A stretch of 64,000 nucleotides of DNA from Paraescarpia echinospica (lineage: Eukaryota > Annelida > Polychaeta > Sabellida > Siboglinidae), in NCBI GenBank assembly GCA_020002185.1, contig CM034534.1, forward strand, positions 37,617,882 through 37,681,881, written 5' to 3'. Every line of letters starts with the position of its first letter. Position 1 is the first letter of the stretch. The notes beneath the pieces are model-generated. The model worked only from the letters and a program-made list of their open reading frames with translations, searched no databases and was not told the DNA's origin. The translations under genes and the position numbers were made by a program. This document shows positions 13,164-22,400 of the stretch, in pieces.

Positions 13164-16100
13164 CTGAGACTTGCCTCCTGTGGTGCTGTGCTGTCACTGC
13201 CGGCCACAGGACTGTGAATCTTCAGTTTCTTCATCAGCTCAGGAACATTTGCTCCGTTCACCTCGTCCACCTTCGCTTGCTTCTACAAGTGGACAACAAC
13301 ACTAAAAGTGACCACACCACTGACCACTAACAACACGCTGACTACAGACCTCACCACTCACACCACAGACAGTACCAGGGTTTGGTTTCTTCCGGAATGC
13401 CCAGAAGAAACTGGAATAAAAGGGTTTCTTCCACTTTCTTCTGGAAAAATCCGTTAGAATCTGGAAGAAAGGGGAAGATAGGGTTAGATAATGGAAACTA
13501 TTCTGATATATATTTTTGTATTGATTTTATTCAATATATAAATATAATACATTTCATGATTATAATATTAGGATAACATAAAAGTGTATGCATTTATGTT
13601 CATGTTGATGTTCTTGCTCATTACTTGTGTTATTCGTTACCTTAAAGCAAAATCCAGCATGGTTCCCATTTATTACCCACCATAAGCCATGTGGTGCATG
13701 CCACAATGACAAATTTTATCCATTCAATATCCATTGAAACTGGAATATCTCAGTCATCATCTGCTTATCACAGCAACTCTGCTTTGAATTAGTTTTTACA
13801 TTTGCACTACTGAGCCAGTGAGTAAGATGTAGCTAACTGAACTAGGTGGTTGTCAGACCTGGTGGACGTGAAGCCATTTAGTATTCTAATATGTGGGAAC
13901 AGCAAGACAAACCTAACTGCCTGGAGTGAGAAGCCATAAGTGACATGTTAAACCCACTTAATAAAGAACTGTATTCGACCTGCACTTAAATACACTACAA
14001 CACAAATGAAAATCTTAGTACATAAATATCCACATATGCCTGAAATAAGAAGTTTTATTAATTTTGTGTGAAGGAGTTACAATGCTAAAAAACATATTTT
14101 ATATCAATATCACTAGCTTAAAATGATTTATAAGTATATTTTTAGTTACATACATTTTCTTCCACAAGAAACTGGAAGAAACTATTTCTTCTGGGACAGA
14201 AGAAACATGGACAAAACCGTCCTTCGGAAGAAACTGCAAACCCTGGACAGCACAACTGATGTCACCACTGATACCAACACAATATAATCAAAGGAACATT
14301 CATACTAAAGGCACCAAAAACCTACTTCTAGTCTTATGCACAATGGACACAGCCAGTTTAATAAGAACACAAACTTGAAATAATTGACATAACTGACTTC
14401 CCTCATTTTTACAATTAGATATGTAAACTCATAAGAACATATTTGACTCCTTTTATAACAATTTTATTCAGCCAAAGACAAATTTATTTAATCATTTGTC
14501 TGATAATTTCAACAAAAGTAAACCACAAAATTGCACAAATGAGCTAGAGTAACATAGTTGACACTAAATAGAGTGGATTTTTTGTTAGACCAGTCTGAAA
14601 CTACATAAACAAAACATTTAAATGCAGAGACAGCTATAATTACAATCTGTGTAATTTCTTCTCACTGTAGGGAGCAGGATGAATTGAGACTGCAATGTAA
14701 CGTACCTTGACAAGGACACACGTAGGCACAGCTGTAATGCCGAACTTGGCTGATAACTCTGGCACAGCCTCCGCCTCTACCTACAGACACAGACTAGACA
14801 TGAGACGCGCCACATAATCTATTTATAACACTTGGTATGACAAGATGATCTCAGTTAATGAGCACGCAAACAGTAAACGAACATTCACAATGAAACCGAA
14901 TTACTTCTATAGTTGTGTTAGTTATAGTTATGCTCACTAAATGAGATTAAATGAGAATTAGGTGATAAGAAAATAAACAGTATCTTCATGACCAAAATAA
15001 GTAAGTTAAACATTATCACTAAATTGAAAGAAGAAACTCGAACACAATGGTGTCATAATTCATACATTAGTCTACATACCACGGTAATTCACATTGTTGA
15101 AGTACCTTTAGGAAGACTGTTGTTGTCCATTGTTTCTCCTTGTTCAGTTCCTCCAGTACATCCTGCATCTGTTTGCATTCTGGTGCCCAGGGTGCATAGT
15201 AGAGTATCACTACTAGCTGACTGAAAGACAAGATGCATTATCTTTTTCTCAGTTACTGATACTCACATAACATTGTTATTGATAACAGAACAATGTCTTA
15301 TTCTTAACTGGTCACACACTGCACATGCTTGTAAATTAACAGTTCAAAAAGTTTTACCAGTAGTTGTGTACATTGACTGTTGTTGGTGGACATCAAAAAA
15401 GTCTCATGAATGACTGTGTAGACATCTCTGTGACTGTGATGAATGTTGTCATCAGAAAAGCATAGTGACAACGTGCTGTTGCATTTAACTTAGAAGTTGA
15501 GACAGGTAATTATAACGAACTTCTACAAGGTTTTAATGTTGATATATGTAAATGTGATCTAATCATTAATTTAACCAAACTGTGAACAATCAACTTATCA
15601 AGCCAACATAAAATTAGTGAATGTTAAGAGTATCAATAACATTCATCCTCAGGATGTTATTACATACACACACACAATGCAAAAGATAGATTCCCAAAGT
15701 ATTTGTAGTGATATTTATTATTATGTCAATATTTGAGTTTGTCACGTTAACACAAGTTTACGTAACACCCCCAACTGGCTGGTGGCCCTCTAACAATTAC
15801 AGAAATGTGCATTGCGTTACAAACAATCGATTTACAGGGTTTGTAGATTAATCCTTGAAAGCTTGGCACCCAAGAAATCAAATCGTCTAGGAGGAAAACA
15901 TTTCCACATACACATCTACAAACAAGCATTATGAAAGCTCAGCTACAAATAGTTTGATGCACAAAATATAATTGTGTAAATAATAACAATATTCTAAATG
16001 TTTGGCTTATATCAATCAGTAACTAAGACAACAGCACTTTTCCTATTTAATGACCACCCTCATTTGGTTGAAGATTTTGGACTGCTCTTCATTTATGTCT

Positions 16101-19009
16101 TTTGTTGCTGATCCTGAAGGTGCAACATACAGTGACTGGTGGTGATATTAGGCTCCAACTTCCCGCACTCTATAAACATCCTCATTTTGCCTTTCCGTCA
16201 TCGCTGCTGCTCCATCGGTTCAAATCCTGATACATTTTTGCCAATCAAAGAGAAGGAAACAATGAAATGGTTCAGTAATTTGAATACGTCTGCAGCAATT
16301 GCCTTTCCTGGCAAATCTTTGCAGAGTAAAATGTCCTCTTTCAGCTTATTTTTTTACACATAAATAAATTATATTTAATGTAGATATTACGTTGTTCCCA
16401 GTGTTCGAAATTCCTGCCGACCCGGAGGCCTGAGACCATCAAATATTTTTAAAAAGTGCCAGCCCGCAAGACTGGCAGATTTTAAGAGAAAATAATGGGA
16501 CACTTGTCTAATATCCGGGTTAACCTCGATTTCATCATTATAACTGCATGTCTGCCTAAATTTGATACCTTATAGGATTAGTTCTATCATTCAACATCAT
16601 CCCAGGCATATTTATATTATGAAAATATTGTTCTTAGCACACTTTTGAGGCCCAAAGAGCGACCTGGTTTGCGTCAGTCTGCGCCGCTTCGGCTGCGCGT
16701 TACTGCAGTGAACGATATAGCAGTGTGTTGTTGCAAACCGGGTCGCTCTTTGGTCTTCAAAACAGCACTAAGAGTCTAAGATGCAACATTTTGTAACGTA
16801 AATATGCATGGGATGATGTTGAATGATGTCAATAACTCAAGGTATCAAAATTAGGCAAACATTTTTTATAACATCGAAATCGAGGTGGGCCCGGATACTA
16901 AACAAGTGCCTATAATGGTGACATTGGTGTACTTCTAATGTGCTAATGTAAGTGTAATACAAAAACAAATTGGAAAAACGACAAAATTATCAAGCTGATC
17001 AATGCTATAGATCGACTGAGTGTTGGCACTTCCAGTGAGTTCCGCTGAATGTGAAAGAGGCTTCAGCACAGTGAAACGAGTGAAGAATTCAAGACTGCAG
17101 TTTCGAAACTGCATGAAGCCAACCACAGTGTCAGCTACCATTACCACTCAGCTGCATAATTCACCCGACATGGCTGACTTAAAACCCACACCTGTGGAAT
17201 ACATCTGGCGCGAGGATGTCCAACTTCAAATCCAAGTGAATCACTGTCCGAGTTCAACTTGGATTCTGCTGGAGTCACTGTCAATGACTGGAGCGAGTGC
17301 ACATGATGGCAACAGTTCTGAGTAGACCCCTGCAGACATTTGTGTTTTGGTGTTTGTTGTAATTTGAAACATTGATGTTTTCTGTCAACAATAAATTAAC
17401 TGTTGCCTAATATGTTGTCATTTTATATTCGCTGGTTCATTAATCCGAATATCATAAATTAATATGCAGGACAGACGTGGCCTGCACTAGTATATTAATA
17501 ATTGCCATGCGTTACAGCTGCAAATGTACATTACTAATGTAATTATGTTAATATATGGACCACCTTCTTTTGTGTGGGACAACCAACTTTCGAAAGTTGA
17601 AGGTCTAACTGACCACCAACATTTTCACTGGTTGTCCCTTAGCCTTAGGACCCCCTCAAACGGGTTTGACTAAAAGGCGCACGACCACACACGACCACAA
17701 AGTTAACGAACGACCACGCACGATCGTGTAATATAATATGATTGTACATTGATGGTACATATATGATTTGTGTGTGCATTGATACAAATTTTGAGTCTGT
17801 ATTTCACCCAGGAATTTCGGCATTTTATCCGATCTTCCGGACGAGTATTTAGTATTTGCACAGTAGTGCCATCTGGCGAATGGAACCGTAGAGTTACCAC
17901 AAGCGATGATTAAAGTTGCGAATTTTGTTACTCCAATGTGAAGAACATATCTGAAATTTGGCGAGCTGCACACACATACCTCCTATGTGCCACCAACAGC
18001 CCGCTTGGTTACCAACACTACATACATTTTGGTCATGCGTGGTCGTGCGCCTTTTAGTCATACCGCCTCTAGTTCTAGTTGTTTCCAGCACTCGGCAATG
18101 TTCTATTAACTGACTAGTCTGTATTATTGTGGTTACAATGTTATGATCTTATGAGGTCTCATTCAACTAGTCAGCCTTTTTCAGAACATTATCGCCAAGC
18201 CGACCTTTCTATGCTGGCACTGAGGGTGGTCACTGCCAGGTTGCTTGTCGTCCTCAGTGGTTCTTTTACGTCCCAAATTGAGACGGGACCGACATTAACG
18301 TGATCTCCGAGTCACGAGGGATACACAGTCCCCAATGTTGAGAGCCAGGTTTTTACACCAAATATACCATACCTGCCCGGTCCGGGTATTGAACTCGGGT
18401 CACCGGCATGTCAGGCGGATGTGCTAACTACTACACTATCGCGCGCCTCAAACGGGTACCGCCTCAAACCAACCTATAGACCACAATTTGCCTTGGGAAC
18501 CCGTCCTAAATGTTTGGCTATCAATAACACTGTGGGACTTTACCTGGAAGTTGGAGCTACCACATTATGCGGAAGAAGAAGAGACAATAGAATAGCTCTT
18601 CTTCTATTTTATGACCACCTGACACCTTCAGCCTTCACGGCTTCAGACTCAGTTCAGGTTTCATTCGGTTGAAGATTTTGTGATTCCGCCTGAAATGTTA
18701 TTACATTCATTCTATTGTTATTCTAATATGAGTGATGTTGGCGAAACAATGTGTGGAAGAAAAGCTCGTAGGGCCAAACACAAGTAATTAAGAAGCTGTT
18801 GACTGCATGATAATACTGCCGTCACATGCCGAGTCGGCACGAAATAGTCAAATACGTCCAATATCGCTCAAAACACTTCGTAATTCCCCAAATAGTAAAT
18901 TAGTCAAAATCTTCCCATAATTTGACAAGATTTGCACATTCTACACGTTTACTTACTCGCTTTTTCCAGAAACAAGCTTATTGAAATCGTCCACACTTTT
19001 CACTTCCAT
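3638..19009 (-). CDS. GLRX3: Glutaredoxin-3 (PICOT), complete gene, 9 coding exons
   Basis: Cytosolic/nuclear monothiol glutaredoxin that, in this family, binds bridging [2Fe-2S] clusters with glutathione and BolA2 and takes part in iron-sulfur trafficking. The spliced CDS of 966 nt gives 321 aa (human protein 335). Exons, 5' to 3': 18957-19009, 15106-15220, 14706-14780, 13175-13282, 10484-10568, 9661-9750, 9070-9325, 4752-4884, 3638-3688; all phases agree. Domains: thioredoxin-like, residues about 1-115, with W29-A30-P31-E32-C33 (a single Cys, as in PICOT) and cis-Pro75; Grx domain 1, about 120-210, with CGFS at 145-148; Grx domain 2, about 222-321, with CGFS at 247-250. Both Grx domains keep the SNWPT-x-PQLY and GGLDI motifs. 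Exon 4 ends in a GC donor. The gene is divergent from DCLRE1A and its introns carry many transposons. The start codon in exon 1 is the only ATG consistent with the family N-terminus; exon 1 is the least certain part. Confidence 0.95.
4752..4884 (-). CDS. GLRX3: GLRX3 exon 8
   Basis: Encodes residues 261-305, the second half of Grx domain 2 ([33 protein letters not shown]). The acceptor is TTTTCCAG before TGCCAAGTA and the donor is AAG/GTGAGT. The first bases of this exon together with its acceptor form the repeat unit of the large array that starts at 4885. Confidence 0.95.
4885..8712 (-). repeat. 35-bp minisatellite made of duplicated GLRX3 exon 8 splice acceptors
   Basis: Abutting exon 8 are about 3.5 units (4885-5014), then a Penelope-derived insert (5015-5713), then roughly 84 more units (about 5755-8712, counted by length). 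Read on the minus strand, which is the GLRX3 sense, each unit is a pyrimidine-rich tract ending in TTTTGCAG, TTTTCCAG or TATTGCAG, followed by TGCCAAGTATGA or TACCAAGTATGA. The real exon starts CAG/TGCCAAGTAC. The array therefore repeats the intron end plus the first bases of exon 8. Two sub-types are visible: a T/A-rich one with GCAATATAACAG on the plus strand (about 5755-7840) and one with GCAAAACAACAG (7850-8712 and next to the exon). The open frames over this region (CCCCF- or QQQQL-rich) are products of the repeat. Confidence 0.9.
5015..5713 (-). mobile_element. Penelope-like element fragment with inverted termini
   Basis: The minus strand encodes the GIY-YIG endonuclease region of a Penelope-like element ([27 protein letters not shown]) and a downstream tail ([24 protein letters not shown]). 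The ends, 5015-5099 and 5640-5713, are inverted copies of each other (both begin CAAATTTCTTAATTCACAAC read inward). About 700 bp, with no reverse-transcriptase domain. It sits inside the 35-bp array, so it inserted after the array formed. Confidence 0.8.
9070..9325 (-). CDS. GLRX3: GLRX3 exon 7
   Basis: Completes Gly176 and encodes residues 177-260: the end of Grx domain 1 ([21 protein letters not shown]), the linker, and the start of Grx domain 2 with the second CGFS. The acceptor is TGTGCAG; the donor GG/GTCAGT is phase 2. Confidence 0.96.
9661..9750 (-). CDS. GLRX3: GLRX3 exon 6
   Basis: Encodes residues 146-175, [13 protein letters not shown] through [11 protein letters not shown], the centre of Grx domain 1. 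The acceptor is GTCGCAG and the donor CAAG/GTACAA; phase 1 at both ends. The CGFS motif is split between exons 5 and 6. Confidence 0.94.
10484..10568 (-). CDS. GLRX3: GLRX3 exon 5
   Basis: Encodes residues 118-145, [10 protein letters not shown] then [14 protein letters not shown], the start of Grx domain 1. The acceptor is TTGTTTCAG and the donor GTAGGT. A LINE copy begins about 120 bp upstream of this exon in the intron. Confidence 0.95.
10690..12500 (+). mobile_element. CR1/jockey-type LINE, 5'-truncated, nearly intact reverse transcriptase
   Basis: An open frame at 10598-12175 (about 525 codons, its first 30 or so probably host sequence) encodes a non-LTR reverse transcriptase. Visible motifs: [48 protein letters not shown] and the catalytic FADD, then the C-terminal RRATKMIP and [15 protein letters not shown] region. 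The frame is lost in a T6 run at about 12170-12175 and continues in a second frame to 12383, ending in a tail typical of the clade. The endonuclease and ORF1 are absent. The 3' end carries a short direct repeat ATCTTGTTAA. The element is antisense within GLRX3 intron 4. Confidence 0.9.
13009..13165. repeat. TG/CA microsatellite at the GLRX3 exon 4 donor
   Basis: Near-perfect TG dinucleotide tract, with TC and GTA interruptions, starting about 10 bases intronward of the exon 4 donor. The long TG/CA open frames here are artefacts. CA repeats immediately downstream of a non-canonical donor may influence its recognition (inference). Confidence 0.9.
13175..13282 (-). CDS. GLRX3: GLRX3 exon 4
   Basis: Encodes residues 82-117 ([20 protein letters not shown]), the C-terminal helix of the thioredoxin-like domain and the linker. 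The acceptor is ACTTGTAG. The only donor fitting both phase and homology is CAGGAG/GCAAGT, a GC donor of the consensus type. Confidence 0.9.
13376..14245. mobile_element. hAT-type MITE with 8-bp target duplication
   Basis: Ends are CAGGGTTTG...CAAACCCTG, followed inward by inverted TTTCTTCC-rich arms. Flanks are GACAGTAC (13368-13375) and GACAGCAC (14246-14253), an 8-bp target-site duplication with one mismatch. The CAGGG end and 8-bp duplication are hAT hallmarks. 870 bp, no transposase motif. It lies in GLRX3 intron 3. Confidence 0.85.
14706..14780 (-). CDS. GLRX3: GLRX3 exon 3
   Basis: 25 codons, [20 protein letters not shown] onward, covering the thioredoxin-fold strand with the cis-proline (AVPT, Pro75). 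The acceptor is GTCTGTAG and the donor AAG/GTACGT; phase 0 at both ends. Confidence 0.93.
15106..15220 (-). CDS. GLRX3: GLRX3 exon 2
   Basis: Encodes residues 18-56, including [20 protein letters not shown], the thioredoxin-like active-site region with the single-cysteine WAPEC motif. The acceptor is GTCTTTCAG and the donor AAAG/GTACTT. Confidence 0.95.
16110..16350 (-). pseudogene. hAT transposase fragment
   Basis: The minus strand reads [20 protein letters not shown] then [19 protein letters not shown], and after a frame change [11 protein letters not shown]. This resembles the N-terminal half of hAT transposases of the ZMYM6/GTF2IRD2-like type (conserved context [11 protein letters not shown]). 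Frameshifted and short. In GLRX3 intron 1. Confidence 0.55.
16498..16910. mobile_element. Foldback MITE, GGCACTTGT family, copy 1
   Basis: The two halves are long imperfect inverted repeats: the ends read (G)GGACACTTGTCTA and, inverted, GGCACTTGTTTAG, each followed by a TATCCGGG-like motif. The arms share the TGATACCTT and CATTCAACATCATCCCA region. About 413 bp. A relative lies at 26230-26557. Confidence 0.8.
16995..17325 (+). pseudogene. hAT transposase C-terminal (dimerisation) fragment
   Basis: The plus-strand frame contains [20 protein letters not shown], the signature of the hAT C-terminal dimerisation domain, and continues open to TGA at 17325. It is on the opposite strand from the fragment at 16110-16350, so it is a separate or rearranged piece. 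No N-terminal part is adjacent. Confidence 0.8.
17667..18060. mobile_element. MITE with about 31-bp terminal inverted repeats
   Basis: Starts TGACTAAAAGGCGCACGACC and ends with the inverted counterpart (GGTCGTGCGCCTTTTAGTCA). About 31 of the terminal bases match with few differences. 394 bp, no coding capacity. In GLRX3 intron 1. Confidence 0.8.
18110..18450 (-). mobile_element. tRNA-derived SINE, full-length copy
   Basis: On the minus strand the 5' end has a tRNA-like head: a box-A-like stretch near 18430-18450 (TAGTAGTTAGCACATCCGCC) and box B AGTTCAATACCC (18384-18395). A unique body follows that reappears at 59155-59413, including ACATTGGGGACTGT and CACCCTCAGTGCCAG. Two copies of the same body and an RNA polymerase III-like head support a SINE. 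Confidence 0.75.
18957..19009 (-). CDS. GLRX3: GLRX3 exon 1 with start codon
   Basis: ATG at 19007-19009 begins [17 protein letters not shown], then donor GA/GTAAGT. The split codon (GA+T = Asp18) joins in frame to exon 2. The sequence fits the short helix preceding the thioredoxin-like domain. Recognition rests on frame, donor and position, since this N-terminus is poorly conserved. Confidence 0.85.
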
Positions 19010-19356
19010 GATAATATAATTGTAAAGAATCTGCTTATTACGACGAATCAACAACCAAGGAAATTACCTAAACGTGCTCGAAGTGCTCCTTCATTTACAA
19101 GCACGTGTTTACTTTGTATCCCAGAGAGGGCGCCACGTCATGGTTCACGTGAGCCTAAAACAATGTTTCAACGAGTCACTAGGTGGCAGCACTATTTCAA
19201 CAGGTGGCGCCACCTCGCGAGGTTTGGATAATTATTGAGATTGAGAGCAACAAACTGCGTTGACACAATAGCTTTAGCGATTGTTGATCCGTGACTCCGT
19301 TACCGGTGTGGCGGTGAAGATCGTAGTACGAATAATGGCTTTTCGCCCTCGTAAAG
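19010..19356. promoter_or_regulatory. Bidirectional GLRX3/DCLRE1A promoter
   Basis: 347 bp between the two divergent start codons. Seen: two CACGTG E-boxes (19102-19107, 19146-19151); CACGTCA (19134-19140); AGAGGGCGC (19125-19133); TCACTAGGTGGCAG (19176-19189), which agrees with the CTCF consensus at all but its first base; and a 14-bp palindrome AGGTGGCGCCACCT (19202-19215) that contains the core AGGTGGCGC on both strands. No TATA box is evident on either side. Promoter function is inferred from the arrangement. Confidence 0.75.
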
Positions 19357-19382
19357 ATGAAGTCTCAGAGTTGTTCGAGTGA
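19335..19382 (+). promoter_or_regulatory. Upstream ORF overlapping the DCLRE1A start
   Basis: An ATG 22 bases before the chosen DCLRE1A start opens a 15-codon frame ([15 protein letters not shown]) ending at TGA 19380-19382. It overlaps the main start codon in another frame. If the transcript begins upstream of 19335, this uORF would reduce initiation at the main ATG unless scanned past. Confidence 0.55.
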
Positions 19383-19470
19383 CGATGAAATCTGGAGCTA
19401 CAGTCCGTTGGCACGCATGTCTAAACGGAGTGAGCGGGAAACCGCAGCATCATCGGAAAAGCAAATGGTC
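19357..19470 (+). CDS. DCLRE1A: DCLRE1A exon 1
   Basis: 38 codons starting [20 protein letters not shown] and ending at donor GTC/GTAAGT, phase 0. The acidic patch followed by EIWSY and a basic run resembles the family N-terminus. It joins in frame to exon 2, 11.9 kb away. The in-frame start was chosen because the upstream ATG (19335) is in another frame and stops. Confidence 0.85.
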
Positions 19471-22400
19471 GTAAGTCCAAAATACTTAAAAAAGGGAGAG
19501 TTAAATTAAAACTAAAAGTAGGACCAGTTGCCAGGTCTATCCTTGGGGCCCTCAAATTACCAATTATTAGCGTAGGACTATGTCTAAGGTACACAGACCC
19601 AGTTGCATAAATTTACAAGTGGTAAACTCGAGGAGAACGTGAACTTTCTAGTTCGCCAAGTCGTGTTTACGATATAAACGAGCCTATTGGAACTCATACT
19701 AGTCATAGTCGGCATATAATATATATATATATGCACCGCTCTGTGTACTTTAGGCTGAGGCTTAGGTTTAGGCATAGTCCTACTCTCCACTTGGGACATT
19801 TCCCACGACTATGAGTGTAGTTCCTTCTGTAAAAGTTTGATAACTTAAGGATACTTTTATTAGTCCCAACATCATAGTAAGACAACACATTATTCAGATA
19901 TATACACACAAATATTGAAATATAAAACATACAGTGCAATTGTGCAAATTTATATAAAATAAACAGAATATATATAAGACCCTAGGCTAGGCCGCAACAT
20001 CAAGATCAGCGCCACCCAGCTGAAGGAGACAGCATACGAGACCTTCGTTCGTCCCATACTGGAGTATGCCTGCTCAGTCTGGGACCTCTACACACAGCGC
20101 AACATTGACAAGATCGAGGCAGTCCAGAGAAGAGCCGCTCAGTTTGTGGTCAACCAGTACCAGAAGACATCTAGTGTCACCACAATGATTAACAGACTCA
20201 AATGGCCTTCCCTCCAGTACTGCAGAAAGGTGGCAAGATTGACCGTGTTACATCAAATCTTTAAAAACCAAGCAGTAGTCGATCGCTCCAAACTCCATCC
20301 TGCTCCGATCACACAAAGAAGAGGGCACTCACAGCAGCTCTGCCAGATCCAGTGCAGAACCAAGTACAGACAACATTCTTTCCTCCCAATACCATCAAAG
20401 ACTGGAACGATCTGCCTGAAACAGCTGTGGTTGCCAGCACCCTTGACACTTTCAAAGCAAGGGTGCCACAAGGCTAGATCTGACATACCATGGGGTAGTT
20501 AAATTAGACATAGGGGTATGGATTTAAATTTTCATTTCATTATATAAATTATTTTACACTTGATTTAATTTGCGTTTGTTTGGTTTTTTTTATTGGGTTT
20601 ATTTTATTATTAATTTAAAATTTGTTTAGTGAATGTTCTCCATAGGTTGGTCACTCTAGATATTCTTCTCTTGGCAAAATCAAATTCTAACTCCTCGCAA
20701 CCCGCAAAGAGCGGCAGAATAATCAGCAAGTTGATTGTGGCCGCCAAAAGGATGATGATGATATATAGTACCAAAAAGACAGAAAACAAAAACAAATAGC
20801 AAGAAAACAATTGCTGTGGGACGTGAGACTCCTACTAAGATCACAATTGGTCGCTATCATAGGAGCCACCCAAAAACCAAAATTATAAATTCTTTGTTTC
20901 TAATCCTAAGTTTTATAAAGGAAAAAATAATGATATGTAATAACACTTTTTAGTCCTTTGGCCGAAGGTCCAAGGGACTATTGCCATCACTCTGCGTCCG
21001 CCGTTAGCTGCCGGATCTTAGAAACCGTTCAGCAACTTTTTCTCTAATTTTGCATAGACATATCTTAGAGCACTGCCACTATGCACAAGAAATCTGTATT
21101 TGATTGAATCAATCTAAGAGCCTCCAAGGACCCCAAAACTTGTAAAAATGTAACATTTTGCCTATTTTTTCAAAAACTGTTCAGCAACTTTTTCTCTAAT
21201 TTTGCATATACATTTCATGTGGTAGTGTTACTGTACACAACAAATCTGTATTTGATTGGATTATTCTAAGGGCACCTAATGACCCCCCCAAAAAAGGACT
21301 CCAAAACTGGTAAATTTTCAAATTTTGTCTATTTTTTCAAAAAACTCTTAAGTAACTTTTTCTCTAATTTTGCATAGACATTTCATGTGGTAGTGCCACT
21401 GTACACAAGAAATCTGTATTTGATTGAATCATTCTAAGGGCACCAAAGGTCCCCTAAAATGCTAAATTTGGTAACTAAATGGTCTACTGTAGCAGCAGAT
21501 CTATCATGCTTCCAGTTCTTTTGTTCAACTAATCCCTTTTCACACCTCACTGTGGCTGGCTGGTGACAGTGTGACTGGTCTGTAATTGGTCACTGGCTGA
21601 GGCTTGACTCAATAGACAGTGCCCACTAGACCCCTTGACAGTTGTGCCTACATTCTAACAACAAAATGTCAACTATTAGAAGAGTTGACATAGTTCCGCT
21701 ATACACAAGATATCTGTATTTGATTGAATTATTCTAGTATCATCAGCATATAGTAGAACATACATTTGCAAGAAAATGTCTACATCATCATCACTAAGGC
21801 TGTTGTAAATTTCACCAGCTACCATGTCAAGTCCCTTATAATTAAATAAATAAATAAATAAAAAGTACTTATATAGCGCCCAATCAATTAAAATTGCCCT
21901 CGGGCACTTTACATACATGCACACGTATATAATACTATTTTACATAAAAAGAAATGCTAACTAAGAAATAAATATGTAAAAAAATATAACATTACCTTAA
22001 ATATAGTTACTAAAAGAAGAGAGATCATTAAAAAAAACGTTTAAATAAATTAAGACATTCTTAAAACTACTATAAATACATTCATTTATACAAGAAGAAT
22101 AACCATAAATATGTTAAGAAACTAATAAAACAAAAACTATTATATTTATCAATAGAAAGCACATAAAATATCCTCGTCGGTGAATTATAAAAACGTTTGT
22201 TTAAAAAGTTGAGTCTTCAAAAGTGTTTTAAACACTTGTAATGATGTTGCTGTCCTGACTGTAGGAGGCATAATTATGACTAACGATGTTCAAAATCATT
22301 CAGGTAAATAGCAAATAACAAAGGAGACAGGTTTTCTCCTTGTGGTAACTCTATATTACATGGGAAGAAGGCTGACACAGCCCCCCCAAAATGCAAAATG

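Noticed and set aside
12929..13330. HTHTHT/VCVCV frames
   Set aside because: TG/CA microsatellite reading into real GLRX3 exon 4 on the minus strand.
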